Source: Desulfurococcales archaeon (GTDB lineage: Archaea > Thermoproteota > Thermoprotei_A > Sulfolobales > Acidilobaceae). From it: 11,244 nt of DNA. Below are positions 4,882 to 11,244 of the stretch, piece by piece. The notes beneath the pieces were generated by a model. The model did no database searches. It saw nothing but the letters and a program-made list of their open reading frames with translations, and was not told the DNA's origin. The stretch lies in assembly GCA_015521095.1 (NCBI GenBank), contig WAOU01000098.1, forward strand, positions 1-11,244, read 5' to 3'. The translations under genes were made by a program, and so were the position numbers. Within the stretch, counting starts at the first letter, position 1. Every line of letters starts with the position of its first letter.

Positions 4882-6549
4882 TTATTGTCTGATGCCCAAT
4901 TTTGGCAGTCCTAATTTGACTATTATAATTATGATTACAGCGATAGTGACGATAACTGTCCCAGCTATTAGAGATGTATTAGTTGTGTTCGTGTATGTGG
5001 TTGTATTATGGGAGGACTTGTTTGCTATTGTTATGGTTAGGGTTGCGGCGTCGTGGAGTCCTGCTGCATCCTCGACTTGTAGTATTATTTCGTGTGTTCC
5101 TGGTGAGAGTTGGAGTGTGTATGTGTCTGTTGATGGTAGTAGGTTTATGGCTTGTTGTCCGTCTATTGTTAGCGTTATTTTTGTTATTTTAGAGGTTCCG
5201 TTCTCGACTGTCCACTTTATGTGTACTGTTTCGTTTTCTATGACGGCGCCTTGTTGGGGCGATAGTATAGTTATTTTTGGAGGTACTATTGGGGAGGCCT
5301 TGGAGACTAGTGCTATGTATAGTCCTCCTCCATAGAAGGGATATGGTGTAAGCATTTTGATCGTGTAGTTCTCCTCGTATATCTTATACGTTCCCTTAGG
5401 ATACCATATGTCTAGGTCTCTGTCCCATGCAAGCGGCATTAGATCCCTCATGGTTATGCCCACTCTCTGTAGGTCTTCGGGATTGAGGTGGAAGTATATG
5501 TTTAAAACACCGGGGCGTGTCGTGCTATTTGTTACTATTAGGATTTGTTCCATTATGGTGGTGTAGGGTGGAGAGGTACCGGGATTTCTAGTATTGGTAT
5601 AGACCCATATCTTCGTGGGTGCAGTTAGCTGAGGCGTGGTTATGGTGATGTTTGGTTCTTCTATCGATACTGTTCTGTCTTGTTTGTCTAATATCTTATA
5701 AACGGTGGGTGCGCCTGGGTCATCTACATAGAAGACTGAGACTCTTTTGAAGACTACGTTGATAGGGTCAAAGTCAATCGCGTAGGTAAAGTTATGGGTC
5801 CCTGGCTCGAGCTCAGAGGTTTCCACGTGGGGAGCCTCGTATGTTCCGCTGATCCAACCTCCTCCATAGCCTCCCCCACTATAGCTTAAGAGTTCTCTAT
5901 TGTCTAGGGAAATTGTGACAGTCCAGTTTAGAGTCCCGTTATAGCTACAGGGGGTATATGTAGATGTTTGGTCGCCTAGGTATTCAGGACATGGCCAGTA
6001 GTTTACTGGGAAGCCTCCGGCGAAATAGAAGCTCTCTCCCCATACGTAATGACTCCCGTTCCGCGGAATAGCTATAATAACTGGGGGATTTGTGCGATCT
6101 GGCCGGTGAAGGACGAAGTATACTGTAGTTTTACTCCCATGTGAATCCGTTGCTATGACCGTTATATTTGCACTTTCAGCTACGTGTCCCAGCATCTCAC
6201 CGTAGATGGAGAAGATGATGTTTCCCTCGAGGCCAACCTGGTAGAGTGTAGTGTTTCCATACTCCATGGGAGTTAAGGGCACCATATATATCGGGGGGAC
6301 ACCTGTGGAGACGTTGACTAATCCGTCTGGATCATAAGCCTTTACCACTACATCTATAATATCTGTACCCCATACATCCCAGCATGGATAGATTAGCTTA
6401 AGAAGAGGCGGATTATTATCACTATTTTCCTCCGCTTCTACTAGTATAATGCTTGTTTTAGCCTTATGGATATTCAGAGGAAGCGTCATAGGCATCAGAA
6501 TTAATAAAAGTATTAATGATAATAGTATGAAGCTTGCAGGGAATCTCAC
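4882..6549 (-). CDS. Surface-anchored secreted protein with C-terminal Ig-like domain
   Basis: About 555 residues. It begins MRFPASFILLSLILLLILMP, a signal peptide or membrane anchor, and ends with a membrane segment (SLIAGTVIVTIAVIIIIIV) and a short basic tail. This places almost the whole chain outside the cell. Residues about 422-513 form a beta-sandwich of the bacterial Ig-like type (ITILSPQQGAVIENETVHIKW, then LSPGTHEIILQVEDAAG). A Thr/Asn-rich linker precedes the membrane anchor, and many N-x-S/T sites suggest glycosylation. The middle (YGGGYGGGWISGTYEAPH) is beta-rich and unrecognised. The GTG at 6549 is chosen because GGAGGT lies at 6559-6564 and a TATA-like CCTTTAACC near 6601 would start transcription after the alternative TTG at 6594; GTG at 6555 is also possible. 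The role is unknown, perhaps cell-surface binding. Confidence 0.85.
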   Translation of the reverse strand: MRFPASFILLSLILLLILMPMTLPLNIHKAKTSIILVEAEENSDNNPPLLKLIYPCWDVWGTDIIDVVVKAYDPDGLVNVSTGVPPIYMVPLTPMEYGNTTLYQVGLEGNIIFSIYGEMLGHVAESANITVIATDSHGSKTTVYFVLHRPDRTNPPVIIAIPRNGSHYVWGESFYFAGGFPVNYWPCPEYLGDQTSTYTPCSYNGTLNWTVTISLDNRELLSYSGGGYGGGWISGTYEAPHVETSELEPGTHNFTYAIDFDPINVVFKRVSVFYVDDPGAPTVYKILDKQDRTVSIEEPNITITTPQLTAPTKIWVYTNTRNPGTSPPYTTIMEQILIVTNSTTRPGVLNIYFHLNPEDLQRVGITMRDLMPLAWDRDLDIWYPKGTYKIYEENYTIKMLTPYPFYGGGLYIALVSKASPIVPPKITILSPQQGAVIENETVHIKWTVENGTSKITKITLTIDGQQAINLLPSTDTYTLQLSPGTHEIILQVEDAAGLHDAATLTITIANKSSHNTTTYTNTTNTSLIAGTVIVTIAVIIIIIVKLGLPKLGIRQ

Positions 6550-6558
6550 GATCACTCT

Positions 6559-6605
6559 ACCTCCTTCACGGATTCTAATCAAACCATTGATCAAAGGTTA
6601 AAGGA
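6559..6605 (-). promoter_or_regulatory. Promoter and ribosome-binding site of the surface protein gene
   Basis: The minus strand has CCTTTAACC (about 6597-6605) as a TATA-like element and GGAGGT at 6559-6564, nine bases before the GTG at 6549. This arrangement decides the start in favour of the downstream GTG. Confidence 0.4.
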
Positions 6606-6858
6606 ATCGAGTCTGATCCACGACGACAAACCTGGCCAATTATTCATTTCAAAGGCAGATACAGGCGATAGGCTGACAAAAACCGAAAACCTCAAGTAAA
6701 TTATTGTCTTTTTGATTCATAACTCCAAGGCTTGGCACAGGCAAAACATTAGGGTAAATGAGCCTACTATTAATAATTCCTAATCTTAGTATGCAATCGA
6801 GGACCATACTATTACAGCGTTTTAATTTAGAGGAATAATTGTACACAAATAGTAGAGG
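6606..6858. other. Divergent intergenic region
   Basis: The region lies between the divergently transcribed surface protein and acetyltransferase genes. A TATA-like TTTTAATTTA (6820-6829) suits the acetyltransferase. A 65-codon minus-strand frame here (6846-6649) has no recognisable domain and is not called. Confidence 0.4.
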
Positions 6859-6870
6859 TTGATTGTATCT

Positions 6871-7341
6871 ATGAATAAACGAGCTTACCGGATAGATAAA
6901 ATTAGGGAGATAGACTCAGACAGAGTTATTGATATCTTACATAGTTTGCCTGAATGGTTCACACCTGAAGCAGTAACCGAGGTTAGAAATGCTATTAGAC
7001 GGTTACCGGGGTTTGTCGTGAGGGTTGGAGATGTTGTTCGTGGATTCGTCTTGTTAGAGGAGAAAGAGTGCTGTATCGAGATTGCATGGCTCGCAGTGGA
7101 GAAGGGTTTCCATGGCGAAGGGATAGGAACCATGCTTGTCAAAGCTACAGAGGCCTATGCTTGCAGTAAGGGCAAGCCTGTGCTGACTGTAAAAACTTAT
7201 GGAGGAATGGATTATGAACCGTACTTGGAGACCCTGGCTTTCTATAAGAAGAGAGGGTTTAAAGAATATGAATTAATAGAAGATTATAGGCCCTTCGGTG
7301 GACAACCAGCTATTATACTAGTAGAAAACTTGGGTTGCTAA
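6871..7341 (+). CDS. GNAT-family N-acetyltransferase
   Basis: A 156-residue GNAT-fold protein that would transfer an acetyl group from acetyl-CoA to an amine. The acetyl-CoA pyrophosphate-binding loop GFHGEGIG lies at about residues 79-86, after the beta-4 strand IEIAWLAV. The late motif FYKKRGFKEYEL is the usual helix and beta-6 region. The chain ends soon after PFGGQPAIILV, as in small stand-alone members. The substrate is unknown. The ATG at 6871 is preferred over an in-frame TTG at 6859 because GAGGT (6855-6859) would overlap the TTG. It has its own promoter and no operon partner. Confidence 0.88.
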   Translation: MNKRAYRIDKIREIDSDRVIDILHSLPEWFTPEAVTEVRNAIRRLPGFVVRVGDVVRGFVLLEEKECCIEIAWLAVEKGFHGEGIGTMLVKATEAYACSKGKPVLTVKTYGGMDYEPYLETLAFYKKRGFKEYELIEDYRPFGGQPAIILVENLGC

Positions 7342-7445
7342 AACTTACTAAAACAATAATTAAAATCTAGATCCAGCCAAACAGTAATAATCGAACACAA
7401 ACGAAAATAATTAATTATATTATGAGCTAATCCAAGACTTTCTAT

Positions 7446-7465
7446 TTATTTGTTAAAACAAATAA
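7446..7465. terminator. 20-bp perfect palindrome between convergent genes
   Basis: TTATTTGTT-AA-AACAAATAA lies in the 175-bp AT-rich gap between the acetyltransferase (plus) and the permease fragment (minus), whose 3' ends face each other. It could form a short hairpin serving both transcripts or be a protein site. Archaeal termination depends mainly on oligo-T, so the terminator role is tentative. Confidence 0.35.
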
Positions 7466-7516
7466 GAAGACCTCACGCAATATAGAAAATAAATTTCCTT
7501 ATAGAGATATTTCGTA

Positions 7517-7960
7517 TCACAACAATAGACATACTACTATAAAACCATAACACAGAAGTAGCATTGCCAGAATTATGTTCTTTCTCATATAAGTGCTCCA
7601 TTTTTGACCTGCAAGTCTCAGGCCTATTAGATTAGCGAGGCTACTATATGGATGCATTGCTCCGGCGAGGTTCACAGCTAAATGTAACGGTTTCCATGGC
7701 GCCCCTAGGAGCGCTATTGTTGCGGGAACATTACTTATGATTAAACTAAGTGTATATCCTTCTATGTAGGTAACAGTATAGTTATTGTATATATGAGGAG
7801 TGTAATCTATTGTGGTTATAATCGCGAATATTCCAATTAACAACGGTATTATAGATAAGTCTTTTGCCGAAATACTATCTCGCGCCATTATTATTGATAG
7901 CACTATTAATGGCACCAGTATAATGGGTTGCCTTGTTAAGCTAGATATAATAGCGGTCAC
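7517..7960 (-). pseudogene. ArsB/NhaD-type permease, C-terminal half (frameshifted)
   Basis: This is the second half of an ion-transporter-superfamily permease (ArsB/CitMHS/NhaD group). Its motif SNVPATIALL, followed by LAVNLAGAMHPYSSLANLIGL, matches the conserved re-entrant loop and following helices of the C-terminal repeat. Several membrane helices follow the usual order. The frame stays open upstream of the GTG at 7960, and the extra codons (LKLRPLQISPASLKVYKPIAV) continue the permease sequence directly from the fragment at 8032-8622. One gene has therefore been split by a single one-base frameshift near 8032-8050. Taken together, about 365 residues are present, slightly short for the family. 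Confidence 0.8.
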
Positions 7961-8031
7961 GATAATGACTAAGCCTAGTACCGCAATCGGCTTGTAGACT
8001 TTTAAACTTGCTGGACTGATCTGGAGAGGTC

Positions 8032-8622
8032 TTAATTTGAGTAAAGCGCTATTATGAGTAGAATTGGTAAATAAATAGGTATCGTAAATGCGAGGTAGCC
8101 TAACAAATGTAGGTTATAGTAATGAGTAATTATGACATCCTGTGGATTACCAAAGGGCGTTAAAGCCGATCCTATATTAATCGCAGCTAGAACCAGGACA
8201 AGAACCATGGCCTGATCATGTTTATCTCTTGACGATACTGATAAGGCTGCCGGAATAGAGACGAATACTGTAGCATCATTTAATACTATACTGGCGAGTA
8301 GGCCCGATGACATGATTATTACTGGGTATATGTATTTAGATCCTATTCTACTCTGCAGGCTAATCATCATAGAGTGAAGAGCTCCGGAGGACTCCAATAG
8401 ACTAGATCCTATTACTAGTCCTGCTATCACAGTTATACTAGTCCAGTCTATGCTGGTTATCCAGCGAGATGCTCTTTGAGGATAAATTATCGCTTCTATT
8501 AAGAGCAATATAACTATTATTGTTAAAAGGATATCCCATAACAATATAGTTTTTACTTTATGGCCGAGCCGCTTCACGTAACCTACGTTGGAGACCTGGA
8601 TCCGCAATGAGTCTTCCTCCAT
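8032..8622 (-). pseudogene. ArsB/NhaD-type permease, N-terminal half (frameshifted)
   Basis: This is the first half of the same permease. It shows the conserved SIVLNDATVFVSIP segment and the signature INIGSALTPFGNPQD, typical of the ArsB/NhaD/CitMHS superfamily, which exports arsenite or exchanges Na+ or organic anions. About five or six hydrophobic helices are visible. It ends ...LIIALYSN-stop, where the other frame reads on as ALLKLRPLQ. The ATG at 8622 overlaps the upstream gene by 65 bases; a GTG at 8577 would reduce this to 20 and may be the true start. Ion specificity cannot be read. It is a pseudogene unless the frameshift is a sequencing error or is recoded. Confidence 0.8.
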
Positions 8623-8983
8623 CGCCAGAGATTTTCAAGTGGAGGATAATCATGTTATTCCAAGCCACAGGGACTATCCATGCGTCTTCAGGCTTCCGGT
8701 ACTCTGCTCCTCTTAAGATATATGCTTCTCTTAGAGCCATGTTTATGTGGGAGAGAGCTTCTCTCGGATCTATTTCCCCAAGGTATTCGACTGGTCTTCC
8801 CTTCGGCGAGGGAGTCTTGGTATAGGGATCATAGTGGACTACATCTACTGCGAGGCCACTATATACTACTATAACATCTATAGGGCCATGCTCCTTGGGA
8901 CGTCTTGCTATCTGGAATGCCTTGAGGCTTGGGAGAACTTGCTCGGCTAGTGTTATAGCCCTTGCTGCGTGTTCCCAGTACAT
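8558..8983 (-). CDS. Conserved-looking protein of unknown function
   Basis: A 141-residue soluble protein that is not recognised. Its amphipathic N-terminal helix (WEHAARAITLAEQVLPSLKA) is followed by beta strands (GPIDVIVVYSGLAVDVVHYD), an acidic DPREALSHINMALREAYI helix and WIVPVAWNNMIILHLKISG. The regular strand and helix alternation and the normal codon use argue that it is real. The ATG at 8983 is preferred because GAGAGGA lies about 9 bases upstream; a TTG at 9016 would add eleven residues. Its 3' end overlaps the permease start on the same strand, so the two are probably co-transcribed. Confidence 0.7.
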   Translation of the reverse strand: MYWEHAARAITLAEQVLPSLKAFQIARRPKEHGPIDVIVVYSGLAVDVVHYDPYTKTPSPKGRPVEYLGEIDPREALSHINMALREAYILRGAEYRKPEDAWIVPVAWNNMIILHLKISGDGGRLIADPGLQRRLREAARP

Positions 8984-9074
8984 GCTTGGCCATCCTCTCT
9001 TCCCAGCTGTTCCCAATATACTTGGTTATTCATATACGCAATAATGTGAATAGCCTAGATAATCGGTCTCGAGT

Positions 9075-9413
9075 TCATGATTGACTGCAGGCGGTTATCT
9101 TGTAGTGTTCTACGTGTTCGGGGAAATCGAGAAGATACTCCTTGTCTTCGGGATAGTATTTAGCTTTCTCGTAGTCTTCGCCTGCAAAGCTCTTGATTGC
9201 CTCTAGACTCTCCCAGAATGTGAGTATCGTGAATCTACTTCTATTGTCTAGATCTCTCCGCATAATAACTACCCCGAGATTGCCAGATACCGACCTATAG
9301 TCTGGGATGGCTCTCTCGGCTAAGAATTTCTCATATTCATCGGCTTTTTCCAGTGGTGTTTCTCCCGTCCATATTCTGACAATAGAGTTACAGGGTACTT
9401 TTATCGAATCCAA
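9075..9413 (-). CDS. ABM-like dimeric alpha/beta-barrel protein
   Basis: A 112-residue protein of the antibiotic-biosynthesis-monooxygenase type, a small ferredoxin-like fold that forms dimers. The pattern fits: first strand SIVRIWTGETP, helix ADEYEKFLAERAIPDYRSV, central strands LGVVIMRRDL and RFTILTFWESLEAIKSF (the FWES signature near the middle), then ENY-like AGEDYEKAKYY and a C-terminal strand VEHYKI. Such proteins may act as monooxygenases, haem-binding proteins or pure structural modules; the activity here is unknown. The TTG at 9413 is supported by AGGAGGTGA at 9423-9431. It is a single-gene unit, with the next gene on the same strand beginning 91 bases beyond its stop. Confidence 0.78.
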   Translation of the reverse strand: MDSIKVPCNSIVRIWTGETPLEKADEYEKFLAERAIPDYRSVSGNLGVVIMRRDLDNRSRFTILTFWESLEAIKSFAGEDYEKAKYYPEDKEYLLDFPEHVEHYKITACSQS

Positions 9414-9422
9414 TCCTCTATG

Positions 9423-9431
9423 TCACCTCCT
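9423..9431 (-). promoter_or_regulatory. Strong ribosome-binding site of the ABM-like gene
   Basis: AGGAGGTGA on the minus strand is a full match to the anti-Shine-Dalgarno complement, nine bases before the TTG at 9413. It fixes that start. Confidence 0.6.
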
Positions 9432-9481
9432 ATGCTCCTATCTCGTGAATGATATATTTATGCCGTGTATCAGTATAGGAT

Positions 9482-9559
9482 ACTATGCCCTTAGGCGTCT
9501 ATATAGGTCTATATATTGATGGAGTCTCGACTTTGATGCCCTTGAATATCTATATGGGG
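9482..9559 (+). repeat. Imperfect direct repeat, two units
   Basis: TATGCCCTTAGGCGTCTATA (9482-9501, followed by TAGG) and GATGCCCTTGAATATCTATA (9535-9554, followed by TGGGG) are related copies about 53 bp apart, just upstream of the third VOC copy. The significance is unknown; they may be duplicated promoter sequence. Confidence 0.4.
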
Positions 9560-9571
9560 TGTAATGTTCTA

Positions 9572-9912
9572 TTGTTTAGTAGGATAAGCCACATCATAAT
9601 CTATACACCTAGCGTAAGATTACTCGCCGAGTTTTCCGCGACAAACTAGGCTTGAGAATAGAGTTCTTGGACGACTCATGGAGCGAAATACGACTAGATA
9701 ACATTGTACTCGCGATACATAGAGATCCCAACGCGGAGCCCAGGAATACCGGTATAGTATTCACTACAACAGACATACGTAGGGTCGGGAACGAGTTAAG
9801 GGCGAAAAAGTAAGCGTGTCTGAGGTAATTGATCTGGGGTTTCGGATACGAGGCCTTCTTCAAGGATCCGTGGGGAAACCAGTACTCTATATACCAGACA
9901 AAGGAGCAGTAG
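9572..9912 (+). pseudogene. VOC-family pseudogene (third copy)
   Basis: Starting at TTG 9572, the plus strand reads FSRISHIIIYTPSVRLLAEF. After a frameshift near 9627-9632 it continues RDKLGLRIEFLDDSWSEIRL, DNIVLAIHRDPNAEPRNTGI and VFTTTDIRRVGNELRAKK. Two more opposite shifts frame the short stretch VSVSEVIDLG, and the end FGYEAFFKDPWGNQYSIYQ matches the VOC signature. The full domain length is present, so it died by small indels rather than deletion. It is more diverged from the gene at 331-672 than the copy at 4534-4796 and is on the opposite strand, so it is likely an older duplicate or a separate family member. Confidence 0.8.
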
Positions 9913-9983
9913 CCGGAAGATGCGTCCATACTAGAATCTGAGTTTACACTGCATGGTTGGAGGAGTGGATTCCGCTATGGCCA

Positions 9984-10394
9984 ATGATCAGCCGGAAAAA
10001 ACTGGTATTCCCAAGCCTAGGATGGGCTAAGGAGCTTTGTAGGAGGACGAACATGGACAAGTATCTGCGGGAAATAGGTAAAGAGTTCAGCGAGACTATA
10101 ACTATAATAATCAACGATAGAGACAATGAGCGGAGGACCTTGAAGTTCATTATAGAAGACGGCAAATGTATGGGAGTTTCTTATAATGAACGATTGGATA
10201 AGACTCCGAGGAACTCGGATATAATATTGGAAGCTGATATTTATACTTGGTTGAAAATAATTAGGTTCAAGACCACTCCTACAAAGGCATTGTTCACTCG
10301 TAAATTAAGAATTGTGAAGGGTAGCAGATTGATGATATTCAGCAGACCACTAGCACATTATCAGATACTGTATTTAGCCTCGAAGGTTTCCTAA
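9984..10394 (+). CDS. SCP2-like sterol-carrier domain protein
   Basis: About 136 residues. The start FPSLGWAKELCRRTNMDKYL, the central strands ETITIIINDRDN and TLKFIIEDGKCMGVSY, and the end SDIILEADIYTWLKIIRFKT followed by ALFTRKLRIVKGSRLMI resemble archaeal SCP-2-type proteins. These form a hydrophobic lipid-binding pocket; no ligand is known for the archaeal forms. The ATG at 9984 is chosen, but an in-frame TTG lies at 9957. An overlapping short frame (ATG 9977, MANDQPEKTGIPKPRMG then stop) has the better-spaced GGAGGAG upstream, which raises the chance of a small frameshift near 10020. Confidence 0.7.
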   Translation: MISRKKLVFPSLGWAKELCRRTNMDKYLREIGKEFSETITIIINDRDNERRTLKFIIEDGKCMGVSYNERLDKTPRNSDIILEADIYTWLKIIRFKTTPTKALFTRKLRIVKGSRLMIFSRPLAHYQILYLASKVS

Positions 10395-10562
10395 GGGATC
10401 TGAGATGGGGGTTTTTGGCGTCTAGTTTTATATTTATGTTATGTTTGCTTTGGATACGTTTAGGGTTTCTGATAATGATTTCTAGATACTTTAATAGATT
10501 AGTTGTAAGTTAGATTCCCAGTCTTCCTTAAAGCCTTTAGATTTCCATTACATATTATATTC
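10395..10562 (+). promoter_or_regulatory. Intergenic: T-rich 3' region, then promoter of the KaiC-like gene
   Basis: After the SCP2-like gene, GGGGGTTTTTGG (10407-10418) and CTAGTTTTATATTTATG provide oligo-T runs that could end transcription. TTAAAGCCTTTAGATTT (10528-10544) is TATA-like and lies about 30 bp before the ATG at 10563, as expected for a leaderless or nearly leaderless archaeal message. Confidence 0.4.
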
Positions 10563-11244
10563 ATGGTGGTCGATGATTTGCTCTATAGACTAGGAATTCC
10601 CGTTCTGGATAACATTATGAAGCATACATTTAAAATGCCGAGCCTCCTTGTAGTTGCTGGCCATCCTGGATCCGGAAAAACAACATTTGCTACAAAAATA
10701 TGTTACAGTAATGCAGTTGAGAAAAGAAGATGTGCTTATTTAACTCTTCAGGAAGATAAAGAGAAGCTATTCGCTACTATGAAAAGACTAGGTATGGATC
10801 TCGAAAGCATAGAGAAGGAAGGCTACTATCACTTTGCACGCTTACCGATAATGGGCTCGACGATGCCAATGGTTCTTGATACCATGAATAGGATAATGGA
10901 GAAGCTTTCCCCGAGAGTAGTCGTTATTGATAGTATTAACGCACTACTTGCTAGTATGGAAGATGAGACAAAGAAAGCGAGAGCAGTATTACAGAACTAT
11001 TTCTATAATCTACCCAGGGTCATCAACGGCCTTGTAGTACTGGTCTCGGAGATTCCATTCCATAGACAAGATATACTGCTAGGACACCTGGAGTTCGTCG
11101 CAGATACCATCATAATACTCAAACACAAGATAGACAAGGGACGACTCGTTAGAACTATGGAGATTAGGAAGGCCAGAGGAGCTCCAATCATTGAGGCAGA
11201 AATGCCATTCACGATCGTTGAAGAAAAAGGAATACAAGTATTCG
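10563..11244 (+). CDS. KaiC-like RecA-superfamily ATPase (3' end beyond the window)
   Basis: The first 227 codons are present and open to the right edge. Walker A is GHPGSGKT (residues 33-40), the catalytic acid is in LTLQEDKEKL (Glu64), and Walker B is VVVIDSINALL (119-129). MEIRKARGAP (199-208) matches the conserved RK-x-RG segment of archaeal KaiC-domain proteins. These proteins are ATPases related to KaiC and RadA, often acting in signalling or in regulating motility and DNA processes; the partner here is unknown. It begins with a short N-terminus, so at least the first KaiC domain is complete or nearly so. A second domain may follow beyond the window. Confidence 0.88.
   Translation, partial: MVVDDLLYRLGIPVLDNIMKHTFKMPSLLVVAGHPGSGKTTFATKICYSNAVEKRRCAYLTLQEDKEKLFATMKRLGMDLESIEKEGYYHFARLPIMGSTMPMVLDTMNRIMEKLSPRVVVIDSINALLASMEDETKKARAVLQNYFYNLPRVINGLVVLVSEIPFHRQDILLGHLEFVADTIIILKHKIDKGRLVRTMEIRKARGAPIIEAEMPFTIVEEKGIQVF

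Noticed and set aside
6649..6846. 65-codon minus-strand open frame between the surface protein and acetyltransferase genes
   Set aside because: No recognisable domain, no ribosome-binding site, and it overlaps the probable promoter of the divergent acetyltransferase gene.
8607..8950. Several plus-strand frames opposite the unknown gene
   Set aside because: Their translations look like antisense shadows and they have no starts with ribosome-binding sites; the minus strand has a coherent protein.
9609..9929. 106-codon minus-strand open frame
   Set aside because: It is the antisense shadow of the VOC pseudogene, which reads convincingly on the plus strand.

Overview
The window looks like an accessory region of a hyperthermophilic crenarchaeon, possibly of the Desulfurococcales type. 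This is an inference. It rests on many TTG and GTG starts, AGA/AGG and ATA codon use, ribosome-binding sites of the GGAGGT type next to TATA-like boxes, several vapBC toxin-antitoxin pairs, a KaiC-like ATPase, and a piece of a typical archaeal tRNA-Arg(GCG). No gene identifies the genus.

Positions 1-4800 hold a tandemly repeated island. Read on the minus strand, the repeating unit is: VOC (glyoxalase-fold) gene, a non-coding composite of about 200 bp, vapB (AF2212/DUF104-type antitoxin), vapC (PIN-domain RNase). The composite carries, on the plus strand, a vapB promoter palindrome, a GTTGCA-N16-TGCAAC inverted repeat and the 3' half of a tRNA-Arg gene. It occurs four times, with CCA-equivalent ends at 311, 1594, 2614 and about 4493. 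Copy 1 has a perfect tRNA 3' half, copies 2 and 3 are damaged and copy 4 is barely recognisable. Two vapBC pairs of this type are intact (746-1386 and 1741-2408). A third is decayed (about 3930-4284). An unrelated vapBC pair with a different antitoxin family sits on the plus strand between copies 3 and 4 (3115-3851). The VOC gene is intact beside copy 1, possibly reduced to a 3' scrap beside copy 2, and a pseudogene beside copy 4. A further VOC pseudogene lies alone at 9572-9912 on the plus strand.

The simplest reading is that an SSV-like integrative element once used tRNA-Arg(GCG) as its attachment site. It would have left a displaced tRNA 3' half, which was then duplicated together with toxin-antitoxin cargo. 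A trans-spliced (split) tRNA half is the more exotic alternative. No integrase gene is in the window.

Positions 4882-11244 look more like ordinary chromosome. They hold a large surface-anchored glycoprotein-like protein, a GNAT acetyltransferase, an ArsB/NhaD-type permease broken in two by one frameshift, a conserved-looking unknown gene overlapping it, a small ABM-fold protein, the third VOC copy, an SCP2-domain protein and the first 227 codons of a KaiC-like ATPase that leaves the right edge.

The vapBC pairs are stress or addiction modules that may stabilise the island. No metabolic pathway links the remaining genes.
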